A DNA stretch of 41,480 bases from contig JAFZOG010000157.1 in the NCBI GenBank assembly GCA_017550745.1, forward strand, positions 1 to 41,480. Direction: 5' to 3'. Positions within the stretch are counted from its first letter, which is position 1, and each line of letters opens with the position of its first letter. The notes beneath the pieces are model-generated. The model did not search any database, was not told where the DNA came from, and worked only from the letters and a program-made list of their open reading frames with translations. Positions 15,362 to 23,742 of this stretch are shown here, in pieces. The stretch is from Clostridia bacterium (GTDB lineage Bacteria; Bacillota; Clostridia; Christensenellales; Aristaeellaceae). The translations under genes were made by a program, and so were the position numbers.

Positions 15362-17758
15362 ATGCAATACGGTTTTTTTGACAACGCGAAGCGTGAATAT
15401 GTGATTACCGACCCCCGCACGCCCATGCCCTGGGCCAACTATCTGGGCAGCCCGGAATACGGCGCCATCGTGACCCAGAACGCCGGCGGCTACAGCTTCG
15501 TCAAATCCGGCGCGGCGGGACGCATCCTGCGCTATATGTTCAACCAGTTCGACGAGCCGGGAAGATATATCTACCTGCGGGACGAAGACAGCGGCGATTT
15601 CTGGTCAGCATCCTGGCGGCCCGTGGAAAAAGACCTGAAAGAATATGACACCGTTACCCGCCATGGCACCAGCTACACCGAAATCGAAAGCGAATACGGC
15701 GGCATCGCGTCCAAAGCGCTGTACTATGTGCCGATGGACGCCACCCATGAGGTCTGGCGGCTGACCGTTACGAATACCGGCGATGCGGCGCGGAAGCTGG
15801 GCGTGTTCGGCTACTGCGAATTCACCACCGAGAGCTTCTATACCCAGGATCTGGTGAACATGCAGTATACCCAGTTCATCACCGTTACCGAATTCCACAA
15901 GGACCACATTTTGGAGCGCATCAACCAGTTCTGCCATGTGAACCCGGACGGCAGCAACGGCAGCGAGCGTTTCTTCGGCCTGGCCGGCGCGCCGGTGGAA
16001 AGCTATACCGGAAGGCGCGACAGGTTCCTGGGAGTGAGCCGGTTCAATGCCCCCAAGGGCGTAGTGGACGGCCGCCTGGATAACAGCCTGAACTTCAACG
16101 GCAATCCCTGCGGCGCGCTGCACACGGTCATCGAGCTGCAGCCCGGCGAGAGCCGCACCGTGGCCTTTATCCTGGGCCAGAAAACCGAAGCGGAAGCCGA
16201 ACAGCTGATGAAGCGGTATCAGGACACCGCCTATACGGTGGATGCGGAAGTGCGCACCCTGATCGACTATTGGCACAGCAAGCTGCGCAACCTCACCATC
16301 CACACCCCGGACGATAACCTGAACACCATGGTGAACACCTGGAACGCTTTCCAGTGCTTCACCACCTTCGTATGGAGCCGCGCCGCCAGCCTGATCTACT
16401 GCGGCGAGCGCAACGGCTACGGCTACCGGGACACCGTGCAGGACATCCAGGGCATCATCCATCTGGATCCCGAGATGGCCAAGGACCGCATCCGCTTCAT
16501 GCTCTCCGCCCAGGTGCATCACGGCGCGGGCCTGCCCCTGGTGAAATATACCCACAACCCGGGCCACGAGGATACCCCCGAGCAGGACAGCTACGTGAAA
16601 TCCACCGGCCACCCCGCCTACCGCGCCGACGACGCCATGTGGCTGTTCCCCACAGTGTACAAGTACATTGCCGAGACAGGGGACAAAGACTTCCTGAACG
16701 AAGTGATCCCCTTCGCGGATTACGATGAAGGCACGGTCATCGAGCATTTGAAGCGCGCCATTGACTTTACCATGCACCATCTGGGGGCCCACGGCATGCC
16801 CGCCGGCCTGCACGCGGACTGGAACGACTGCCTGAAGCTGGGGGCCCAGGGCGAAAGCAGCTTCGTAGCCTTCCAATTCTACTTGGCGCTCCGCCAGCTG
16901 GACGAACTGCTGCCGGATACCGCGGAGCACAAGGAATACAAGGCCTGGCTGAAAGAAACCCGCGAAAAGCAGCTGGCCCTCATCAATGAGCTCTTCTGGG
17001 AGGACGACCGGTTCCGCCGGGGCTACACCCAGGACGGCGCGGTGATCGGCTCCAAGCATGATCCGGAAGCGTCCATGTGGCTGAATCCGCAGGCGTGGTG
17101 CGTCATCTCCGAAGCCGCCACGCAGGAGCAGGCGGAAAAGAGCCTGGAAACCGTGCATCAGCTTTTGAATACGCCCAACGGGGTGGAGCTGATGACGCCC
17201 TGCTACCGGCGCCATGCCTTCGACGGCGCGGCCATGCTGCTGTTCAATCCCACCACCAAGGAAAACGGCGGCATCTTCTGCCAGGCCCAGGGCTGGATCA
17301 TTCTGGCCGAGGCCCTCATGGGCCATGGCGACCGGGCGTTTGAGTATTTCAAGGAGTCCTGCCCTGCCGCGTACAACGACCGGGCGGAGATTCGCGAAGT
17401 AGAGCCCTATGTCCACTCCCAGTTCATCGAGGGCCATGAAACGCCCCAGCCGGGCCGCGCCCACGTGCATTGGCTCACCGGCACCGCGTCCACCGTCATG
17501 GTCGGCATGGTGGAAGGCATCCTGGGCCTGCGCCCAACGCCGGACGGCCTGCGCATCAAGCCCGCCATTCCCGCTTCCTGGAATGGCTTCACCATGGAAA
17601 AAACCTTCCGGGGCAAGCGCCTCCACATCAGCGTGGACAACGCGGCGCATCGCCAGAGCAGCGAAAGCAAGACCCTGCTGAACGGGAAGGAAATCCCCGG
17701 CGGCCTGCTCACCGGTGATATGCTCAAGGACGGCGACCAGATCACCGTGGTGCTGTAA
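15362..17758 (+). CDS. GH94 glycoside phosphorylase (cellobiose/chitobiose phosphorylase-like)
   Basis: 798-residue cytoplasmic phosphorylase that cleaves a beta-linked disaccharide with phosphate to sugar 1-phosphate and free sugar, sparing ATP. It begins GFFDNAKREYVITDPRTP and runs through NAGGYSF, RHGTSYT, RDRFLG, GYRDTVQD, LHADWNDCLKLG (Asp about 486, the general acid position), ENGGIF and HWLTGTAS, the GH94 landmarks, and is full length (usual 790-815). The N-terminus looks closer to diacetylchitobiose phosphorylases, while KYxAETGD and the catalytic loop fit cellobiose phosphorylases too, so the substrate is left open. AAGGAGG precedes ATG 15362. No sugar transporter is next to it. Ends in a strong hairpin. 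Confidence 0.9.
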   Translation: MQYGFFDNAKREYVITDPRTPMPWANYLGSPEYGAIVTQNAGGYSFVKSGAAGRILRYMFNQFDEPGRYIYLRDEDSGDFWSASWRPVEKDLKEYDTVTRHGTSYTEIESEYGGIASKALYYVPMDATHEVWRLTVTNTGDAARKLGVFGYCEFTTESFYTQDLVNMQYTQFITVTEFHKDHILERINQFCHVNPDGSNGSERFFGLAGAPVESYTGRRDRFLGVSRFNAPKGVVDGRLDNSLNFNGNPCGALHTVIELQPGESRTVAFILGQKTEAEAEQLMKRYQDTAYTVDAEVRTLIDYWHSKLRNLTIHTPDDNLNTMVNTWNAFQCFTTFVWSRAASLIYCGERNGYGYRDTVQDIQGIIHLDPEMAKDRIRFMLSAQVHHGAGLPLVKYTHNPGHEDTPEQDSYVKSTGHPAYRADDAMWLFPTVYKYIAETGDKDFLNEVIPFADYDEGTVIEHLKRAIDFTMHHLGAHGMPAGLHADWNDCLKLGAQGESSFVAFQFYLALRQLDELLPDTAEHKEYKAWLKETREKQLALINELFWEDDRFRRGYTQDGAVIGSKHDPEASMWLNPQAWCVISEAATQEQAEKSLETVHQLLNTPNGVELMTPCYRRHAFDGAAMLLFNPTTKENGGIFCQAQGWIILAEALMGHGDRAFEYFKESCPAAYNDRAEIREVEPYVHSQFIEGHETPQPGRAHVHWLTGTASTVMVGMVEGILGLRPTPDGLRIKPAIPASWNGFTMEKTFRGKRLHISVDNAAHRQSSESKTLLNGKEIPGGLLTGDMLKDGDQITVVL

Positions 17759-17778
17759 CTTAAGAACAGCCGCAAATC

Positions 17779-17850
17779 ATATATGCTCCCTTCCGGGCAG
17801 GCAAGCACAAGATCGAAACGCTTGCCGCCGGGAAGGGAGCATATCATTTT
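17779..17850 (+). terminator. long terminator hairpin after GH94 gene
   Basis: ATATGCTCCCTTCC (17781-17794) pairs with GGAAGGGAGCATAT (17831-17844), and inside it GGCAAGC with GCTTGCC. CATTTTG follows. It lies 20 bases after the stop and also faces the converging SH3b gene, so it may serve both. Confidence 0.75.
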
Positions 17851-17897
17851 GCAACAGTCAATTATAGGGTACTTTCCTGAACTGTATTATCCAAGGA

Positions 17898-19712
17898 TCA
17901 ATCAAAGCATGATGCAGGCACATACCCTGAAAGCCCGTTGTACATCACCCGCAGCCAATCGCCGCTTTTAGCAAATACATACACGGATCCGCCTGTCGGT
18001 ATAGTGGCAAGGATATTGGAAGAATCCTGCAAATCCTTACTTGAACGCAGGTACACGGTGGTGTTTGACCTTGCGGTATACAAGGGCTCTCCCGCGGTGG
18101 ATTCAGCCGGGTATGAACCGGATGAGCCGGACGGCGAGACGCTGCCGTAATACAGATAATTGCTCACAATGTAGCCCACGGTGCCATTATATGAAATCAG
18201 GCTGTACCACTCATCCTTCTGGTACACCGTTACAGACGCGCCGTTTGGAATCTTGGCCAGCACGTTGCTCAGGTCCGCCGTACTGCGGCTGGAGCGCAGG
18301 TAAACGAAGGAGCTGCTGGGATTCTTCACAACGGCGTTGCCGATCGCCTGGGTGGTAGGAACGGCAGGCATCAGCGGGACGGAAGGAACGGACGAGGATG
18401 TATCCGGGACGACGGGAGCCGGGTCCACGGAGGCGCTGCCGGCGGCGGGGTACAGATAACTGCTCACCATGTAGCCGATGATGCCGTTATATGAAATCAG
18501 GCTGTACCATTCGTCCTGCTGGTACAGGGTCACCACCGCGCCGCTGGGCACCTTGGCCAGCACGTTGCTCTGATCCGCGGTGCTGCGGCTGGAGCGCAGG
18601 TACACAAAGGAGCCGTTGGGATGCTGCACCCTGGCTGAGCCGATGGGCGTACCGGGCGAAGGAGTATAGGGAGAATCCCCCAGCCAGGCATCCTTCATGT
18701 AGCCATACTGCCCGTTCACAAAGACAAACGACCAGGTGCCGTAATCATTAATCACATACACCGCGGTGCCGTTGCCATAGTTGCCAATCGCGCTGCTGGA
18801 ATCGTTCATTTCAGAGCGGAGCGATACATGGCCGTTGGCGATGCAGACATACCTTACCTTGCAATGGGTCGGATCGTAAGGCGACGGCTGAATCGGATCC
18901 GTGGGGGACAGGTATCTTGACATCATATAACCGGTGTACCCGCCAAACATGACAAAGCTCCAGCCGTTGCCAACATCCGTCGCGGTCACCTTGGTGCCGT
19001 TGGGGAACAGGCCCAGGGAGCGGGCGCTCTGGCTGGGATATTCGCGCAGGTGCAGCCTGCCGGAATTTCCGGTGGAGATGTATTTCGTTACTCCGACATA
19101 GATGGGCTGCGGGTCATGATGCTGGGTGGCGCTCAGGTAATTCAGCATCATAAAGCCGCGCACGCCGTTCACTTCCACATACGCCCAGCCGCTGCTGCGG
19201 TTCAGCACGGTCACCTTCGTGCCGTTGGCGTACAGGCCCAGGGAACGGGCGTTCTGGCTGGCGCCTTCACGCAGGTGCAGCCTGCCGGTGTTGCCTGTAT
19301 ACACGTACATGGTCGTGTATTCCGAGATCACCCTGCTGCCGTAATTGTTGTAGATATTATAGGCGCCGTAATCCGAAACGACCTCGCTGGATGGAGGAAT
19401 GTATTGCGTGGAGGAATCATAATATGCTATATAATCGACATACATATATCCTTCCAGTTTGCCGTAGCTGTTGGGATCGGTGACATAAACATGGGCCCAT
19501 TTCCCAATTACGTCCAGCACTTCAAGCGGCGTCCCCGGGTTGATCGACGCCAGCACGCGGTACTGCGTGGCCGGGCCGGACCGCAGATTGATCTTGCCCG
19601 CGCCGGTATCCTTCACATAGGCATTGTTCTCCGCATACGCAGGAAGGGCGGTAAACGCCAGCGCCAATGCGAGCAGAAAAGCGCACATGGAAAGCATTTT
19701 CTTTCTGTTCAT
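17898..19712 (-). CDS. secreted protein with seven bacterial SH3 domains
   Basis: 604-residue exported protein. A signal peptide (MNRKKMLSMC, hydrophobic core, cut after about AYA, residue 27) is followed by seven SH3b domains, near residues 30-95, 132-195, 208-268, 288-345, 362-423, 463-527 and 545-604. Each has the INLRSGP/LHLREG type start and a GYM(V)-x-x-YL end. Domains 2-3 and 5-6 are especially alike (RSSRSTAD, LAK, DEWYSLISYNG repeated), pointing to recent duplication. SH3b domains usually bind peptidoglycan cross-bridges or other cell-wall polymers. No catalytic domain or sorting signal is seen, so it is a wall-binding or scaffold protein by inference. Confidence 0.88.
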   Translation of the reverse strand: MNRKKMLSMCAFLLALALAFTALPAYAENNAYVKDTGAGKINLRSGPATQYRVLASINPGTPLEVLDVIGKWAHVYVTDPNSYGKLEGYMYVDYIAYYDSSTQYIPPSSEVVSDYGAYNIYNNYGSRVISEYTTMYVYTGNTGRLHLREGASQNARSLGLYANGTKVTVLNRSSGWAYVEVNGVRGFMMLNYLSATQHHDPQPIYVGVTKYISTGNSGRLHLREYPSQSARSLGLFPNGTKVTATDVGNGWSFVMFGGYTGYMMSRYLSPTDPIQPSPYDPTHCKVRYVCIANGHVSLRSEMNDSSSAIGNYGNGTAVYVINDYGTWSFVFVNGQYGYMKDAWLGDSPYTPSPGTPIGSARVQHPNGSFVYLRSSRSTADQSNVLAKVPSGAVVTLYQQDEWYSLISYNGIIGYMVSSYLYPAAGSASVDPAPVVPDTSSSVPSVPLMPAVPTTQAIGNAVVKNPSSSFVYLRSSRSTADLSNVLAKIPNGASVTVYQKDEWYSLISYNGTVGYIVSNYLYYGSVSPSGSSGSYPAESTAGEPLYTARSNTTVYLRSSKDLQDSSNILATIPTGGSVYVFAKSGDWLRVMYNGLSGYVPASCFD

Positions 19713-19748
19713 AATTTATCTTCCTTTCATAAAAGATACAACATCAGG

Positions 19749-19768
19749 TATGAGAGACACCTCTCATA
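19749..19768. promoter_or_regulatory. palindrome upstream of SH3b gene
   Basis: TATGAGAG and CTCTCATA, perfect 8-base arms 4 bases apart, about 37 bases before the SH3b start codon and just downstream of a TATAGT/TAGTAT region on the minus strand. It could be an operator near the transcription start or a leader hairpin. Confidence 0.45.
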
Positions 19769-20045
19769 TACTATAACTATACCATATTCGAATGGAAAAA
19801 TCCATCCCTTTCCATGGAATTTTAGCCAATTTTTCATTCTTTTGCTTCCGCCTCTGACAACGCGGACACTTAGCATGAAAAACCGGGCTTCTTCCCGCCA
19901 GGCGTCCCCCTTTCCGCCTCTCTATCCATAAGACGGAACAATTGCCAATTCTGTTCCATTTATTTTTCTCTTTTTTTGACCCCGTACGGAGTTTTTTTCT
20001 TTTTGGAGCGTTCGGGGCTTAACGACAAAAATTTTAATAAACGTA
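19769..20045. other. intergenic region, no gene seen
   Basis: Divergent gap between the SH3b gene and the XRE regulator. It is AT-rich with several T-runs (about 19965-20000). I see no open frame with a ribosome site and no RNA gene. Confidence 0.5.
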
Positions 20046-20074
20046 TTGACAATCCACATGCGCTGTGGTTTAAT
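20046..20074 (+). promoter_or_regulatory. promoter of the xre-pot region
   Basis: A perfect TTGACA (20046-20051), 17 bases, TTTAAT (20069-20074). It precedes the cupin-XRE gene by about 85 bases and may drive the whole polyamine transport cluster. Confidence 0.8.
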
Positions 20075-20087
20075 GTTTCCTGCCTAA

Positions 20088-20108
20088 AAGTTTAGTGATC
20101 CTAAACTT
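20088..20108. promoter_or_regulatory. operator-like palindrome before xre
   Basis: AAGTTTAG (20088-20095) and CTAAACTT (20101-20108) are perfect inverted repeats with a TGATC centre, placed 14 bases after the -10 box, i.e. just beyond the transcription start. Its size and place suit a dimeric HTH regulator; autoregulation by the adjacent XRE protein is the simplest reading. Confidence 0.65.
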
Positions 20109-20160
20109 CCGGCGCGGGGTCCATCCAGTTAAACTCTCCATGGGAAAGGGGGCCGGCGGT

Positions 20161-20703
20161 ATGAACATCGGCGAAAAGCTGCGAAAGCTGAGGCTGCAAC
20201 GGGAACTGACGCAGGAGGAAATGGCGGACCGGTGCGAGCTGAGCAAGGGCTTTATTTCCCAGGTGGAGCGGGACCTGGCCTCTCCCTCCATCGCCACGCT
20301 GACGGACATGCTGGAATGCCTTGGAAGCAACCTGAAAGAGTTTTTTTCCGATCCGGATGACGAGAAAACGGTGTTTGCCCAAGCCGACATGTTTGTGAAG
20401 GAAGACCAGGAAAAACTGCATGGCAGCATCACATGGCTCGTGCCGAGCGCCCAGAAAAATGAAATGGAGCCCATTCTGGTGGATCTCGGCGAGGGCGGCG
20501 CGACAGAAGAAATCCTGCCCCACGAGGGAGAGGAGTTCGGCTATGTGCTCTCCGGCAGCATTGCCCTGCACATCGACGGCAAATCCCTTAAGCTGAAAAC
20601 CGGAGAGAGCTTCTGCCTCCATCCCAGCGCCAGCCATTATATCGAAAACACCGGCAAACGGAAAGCCCAGTTCATCTGGGTGTCCACTCCGCCAAAGTTT
20701 TAA
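20161..20703 (+). CDS. XRE-family regulator with cupin domain
   Basis: 180-residue DNA-binding regulator. An N-terminal HTH_3 domain (residues 1-65; LTQEEMADRCELSKGFISQVERD is the helix-turn-helix) is joined to a C-terminal cupin_2 barrel (about 105-178; EEFGYVLSGSIALHIDGK, LKTGESFCLHPSASHYIEN). PuuR and related polyamine regulators share this layout, and the gene sits directly before potABCD, so it probably senses polyamines or related compounds and controls the transporter. I start at ATG 20161 (MNIGEKLRKLR), the normal family start; the site upstream is poor (GGGGG). The operator palindrome lies 53 bases upstream. Confidence 0.9.
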   Translation: MNIGEKLRKLRLQRELTQEEMADRCELSKGFISQVERDLASPSIATLTDMLECLGSNLKEFFSDPDDEKTVFAQADMFVKEDQEKLHGSITWLVPSAQKNEMEPILVDLGEGGATEEILPHEGEEFGYVLSGSIALHIDGKSLKLKTGESFCLHPSASHYIENTGKRKAQFIWVSTPPKF

Positions 20704-20719
20704 TATACGGTTTTGACGG

Positions 20720-20794
20720 CAAAGCTTTGAGCCCAGCGGTGATTGGCCGGAACACGCGTCCCGCAAGCTTTGAACAAAGAACCAGGAGCTTTGA
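20720..20794 (+). repeat. three AGCTTTGA direct repeats before potA
   Basis: Identical 8-mers at 20723-20730, 20766-20773 and 20787-20794 in the 122-base gap between xre and potA. The start-to-start distances are 43 and 21 bases, close to four and two turns of DNA. The first is inside the palindrome CAAAGCTTTG (20720-20729). Candidate regulator sites. Confidence 0.55.
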
Positions 20795-20825
20795 ATCTGG
20801 ATAGAACAAAATGGGGGGTTCGCAC

Positions 20826-21899
20826 ATGGAAGAACAGCGTCTGATTTCCCTGGAGGACATTTTCAAGCAGTACGACGGCACCACGGTGCTGGATCATATC
20901 GACCTCTATATCCGCAAAAAAGAGTTCGTCACGCTGCTGGGGCCTTCCGGCTGCGGAAAAACTACCACCCTGCGCATCATCGGCGGCTTTGAAAGCGCGG
21001 ATTCCGGACGCGTGATCTTTGACGGGCAGGATATTTCCGGCATCCCGCCCTATAAGCGCCGGGTGAATACGGTTTTCCAGAAATACGCGCTGTTCCCCCA
21101 CCTGAACGTGCGGGACAACATTGCTTTCGGCCTGAAGCTCAAGAAAATGCCCAAGGACGAAATCAACCGCAAAGTGGATTATATGCTGGATCTGGTGAAC
21201 CTGAAGGGGTACGGCAAACGCGGCGTGGATTCCCTCTCCGGCGGGCAGCAGCAGCGCATCGCCATCGCCCGGGCCCTGGTGAACGAGCCGGAGGTGCTGC
21301 TCCTGGACGAGCCTTTGGGCGCGCTGGATTTAAAGCTGCGCAAGGAAATGCAGCTGGAGCTCAAAGCCATGCAGCAGCGCCTGGGCATTACCTTCCTGTA
21401 CGTGACCCACGATCAGGAAGAAGCCCTCACCATGAGCGACACCATCGTGGTCATGCACGGCGGCAGGATCCTGCAGATCGGCACGCCCAAATCCATCTAC
21501 GACGAGCCAAAGAACGCTTTCGTGGCAAACTTCATCGGAGAGAGCAACATTTTCCCCGGCACCATGATTCACGACGAGCTGGTGCACTTCTGCGGGGCGG
21601 ACTTCCCCTGCGTGGACTCGGGCTTTGGCGAAGACAAGCCCGTGGACGTGGTCGTGCGGCCCGAGGATGTGCTGCTGGTGGGCGAGGACGTGGGCCAGGT
21701 GACGGGTGTGATCCGGAGCGTGCTGTTCAAGGGCGTGCACTATGAAATGATCATCGACGCGGGCCATTCCGTCTGGAAGGTGCATTCCACCACCATGCAG
21801 CCGGAAGGCAGCCGCGTAGGCCTGGCCGTGGTGCCGTTCAATATCCACATCATGCACCGTATGGAGGAAGAAGCGCCGCAGGAGGAAAAGCAGCAATGA
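20826..21899 (+). CDS. potA: spermidine/putrescine ABC transporter ATPase PotA
   Basis: 357-residue ATPase energising polyamine import. Walker [10 protein letters not shown] (about 38-46), the signature [10 protein letters not shown] (about 137), Walker [12 protein letters not shown] (about 157) and the switch His ([10 protein letters not shown]) are intact. The C-terminal part (about 240-345) is the TOBE regulatory domain ([10 protein letters not shown]). The start is taken at ATG 20826 ([12 protein letters not shown]), preceded by a G-run; ATG 20811 would add five residues. Overlaps potB by four bases (ATGA). Confidence 0.95.
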   Translation: MEEQRLISLEDIFKQYDGTTVLDHIDLYIRKKEFVTLLGPSGCGKTTTLRIIGGFESADSGRVIFDGQDISGIPPYKRRVNTVFQKYALFPHLNVRDNIAFGLKLKKMPKDEINRKVDYMLDLVNLKGYGKRGVDSLSGGQQQRIAIARALVNEPEVLLLDEPLGALDLKLRKEMQLELKAMQQRLGITFLYVTHDQEEALTMSDTIVVMHGGRILQIGTPKSIYDEPKNAFVANFIGESNIFPGTMIHDELVHFCGADFPCVDSGFGEDKPVDVVVRPEDVLLVGEDVGQVTGVIRSVLFKGVHYEMIIDAGHSVWKVHSTTMQPEGSRVGLAVVPFNIHIMHRMEEEAPQEEKQQ

Positions 21900-22915
21900 C
21901 CAATTTCAAAGTGCCCGTATGGGGTTACTGGATGATGGGCATCGGCTTTGCGGCCTTCGTGGCGCTGCTGATCGCCTATATCCGTAAAAACCGGGGCTTC
22001 CGGCGGCCTGTGTTCGCTTCGCCCTATATGCTGTGGCTGATCGTGTTCACCGTGATCCCCTGCTTTCTGGTGGCATATTTTTCCTTTACCGATCCCCAAG
22101 GGAATTTTACGCTGGACAACTTCAAAAACTTCTGGGACAGCAACTACAACGCCCGCAAGGCCATCGCGCCTGAAGACCTTGAAATGTACCGGAGCATGGG
22201 CCTTACGCTGGAAGATCTGGGCCTGGCCCGGGACTCCATCAACATTGACACCCTGGTATTTTCCCTCTGGATGGCGTTCCTTTGCACAGCCATCTGCCTG
22301 CTGCTGGGCTATCCCGCCGCGCATATCATGGCGGACAGGGAATTTAAATTGGGCCCCACCCTGGTCATCCTGTTCGTGGTGCCCATGTGGATGAATTTCC
22401 TGCTGCGCACCATCGCCCTGATGAGCCTGCTGGAGGATGGCGGCCTGCTGAACACCCTCTTTGAATGGATCGGCCTGGGAAAACAGAAGCTGTTAAACAA
22501 CATCCCCGCCGTGCAGGTGGGCATGATCTACAACTTCCTGCCCTTTATGGTGTTTCCCATCTACAATGTGCTGAACAAAATGGACTACAAGCTGTCGGAA
22601 GCCGCCATGGACCTTGGATGCGACAAATGGCATGTGTTCTACAAGGTCACGCTGCCCCTGTCCGTGCCCGGCGTGGTGAGCGGCATCACCATGGTCTTCA
22701 TGCCCGCCGTGACCACCTTCTACATTTCACGCCTGCTGGGCGGCGGCAAGGTGCAGCTCTTTGGCGACCTGATCGAGGCCAAGTTCCTCTCCACAAGCCT
22801 GAACGAGTGGAACGTCGGTTCCGCCCTGTCCCTGGTCATGATGATCCTGATCCTGCTGTCCCTGGGGCTGCTCAATAAAGTAGACCCCGATAACGAGGGA
22901 GGCGGTATGGTATGA
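21896..22915 (+). CDS. potB: spermidine/putrescine ABC transporter permease PotB
   Basis: 339-residue permease. The binding-protein-dependent permease core carries the EAA loop as [25 protein letters not shown] (about 239), which docks with PotA. It is longer than usual PotB (about 270-285): an extra N-terminal hydrophobic helix (about residues 10-29) precedes the normal first helix (about 44-65), and the first outer loop is extended (about 80-110). Coupled to potA and potC by four-base overlaps. Confidence 0.93.
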   Translation: MTNFKVPVWGYWMMGIGFAAFVALLIAYIRKNRGFRRPVFASPYMLWLIVFTVIPCFLVAYFSFTDPQGNFTLDNFKNFWDSNYNARKAIAPEDLEMYRSMGLTLEDLGLARDSINIDTLVFSLWMAFLCTAICLLLGYPAAHIMADREFKLGPTLVILFVVPMWMNFLLRTIALMSLLEDGGLLNTLFEWIGLGKQKLLNNIPAVQVGMIYNFLPFMVFPIYNVLNKMDYKLSEAAMDLGCDKWHVFYKVTLPLSVPGVVSGITMVFMPAVTTFYISRLLGGGKVQLFGDLIEAKFLSTSLNEWNVGSALSLVMMILILLSLGLLNKVDPDNEGGGMV

Positions 22916-23676
22916 AATTCGTCAAGCGCTTTTACCTCGGCCTGGTGCTGGCTTTCCTGTACACCCCCATCGTGGTGCTGATCGTGCAGAGCTTTAACGC
23001 GGGCAAGAGCCGCGCCAAGTGGGAAGGCTTTTCCTTCCGCTGGTACGAGGAGCTGTTTCACGATCCCAACATCATGAACTCCCTGGTCATCACCCTGGCC
23101 ATCGCCGTGCTGGCGGCGCTCTTCGCCACCATCATCGGCACCCTGGCCGCCATCGGCATCCACGCCATGAAGCGCCGTCCCCAGCAGCTGATGCTGACCC
23201 TGAACAATATCCCCATGACCATGCCGGACATCGTGACCGGTATCTCCCTGATGCTTTTGTTCATCTTCACCCAGGTGGAGCGGGGCTTTGTGACCATGCT
23301 GCTGGCCCACATCACGTTCGACGTGCCGTATGTGATCCTGTCCGTTATGCCAAAATTGAAGCAAATGAACAAGAACACCTACGAAGCGGCGCTGGACCTT
23401 GGGGCGACGCCCATGTACGCGCTTTTCCACGTGATCCTGCCCCAGATCATGCCCGGCGTCATCACCGGCGCCATGCTGGCCTTCACCCTGTCCCTGGACG
23501 ATTTCACCATCAGCTACTTTACCACCTCTCCCCTGGTTCAGAACCTGTCCACCCTCATTTACTCCCAGGCCCGCAAGGGCATCAAGCCCACCATGAACGC
23601 GCTTTCCGCCCTCATGTTTGTGGCCCTGCTGGTGCTGCTGCTGGTGGTCAATAAGCGCACGGCGGAGGAGGAGTAA
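22912..23676 (+). CDS. potC: spermidine/putrescine ABC transporter permease PotC
   Basis: 254-residue second permease, normal length, about six membrane segments. The EAA loop reads EAALDLGATPMYALFHVILPQIMPG (about 158). It forms the channel together with PotB. Overlaps potB by four bases; potD follows after 66 bases. Confidence 0.94.
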   Translation: MKFVKRFYLGLVLAFLYTPIVVLIVQSFNAGKSRAKWEGFSFRWYEELFHDPNIMNSLVITLAIAVLAALFATIIGTLAAIGIHAMKRRPQQLMLTLNNIPMTMPDIVTGISLMLLFIFTQVERGFVTMLLAHITFDVPYVILSVMPKLKQMNKNTYEAALDLGATPMYALFHVILPQIMPGVITGAMLAFTLSLDDFTISYFTTSPLVQNLSTLIYSQARKGIKPTMNALSALMFVALLVLLLVVNKRTAEEE

Positions 23677-23742
23677 GCATTTGATGATATACCGTTCCAC
23701 GGTGGAATGTATATAAACAACGATCACGGAGGTAATGAAACC

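Noticed and set aside
15605-17650. Long minus-strand open frame (681 codons)
   Set aside because: Opposite the GH94 gene, low-complexity His/Val/Gly-rich product with no domain; a shadow caused by high GC third positions.
18150-18650. CRISPR-like repeats
   Set aside because: The repeats are coding copies of SH3b domains about 300 bases apart, not short repeats with unique spacers.
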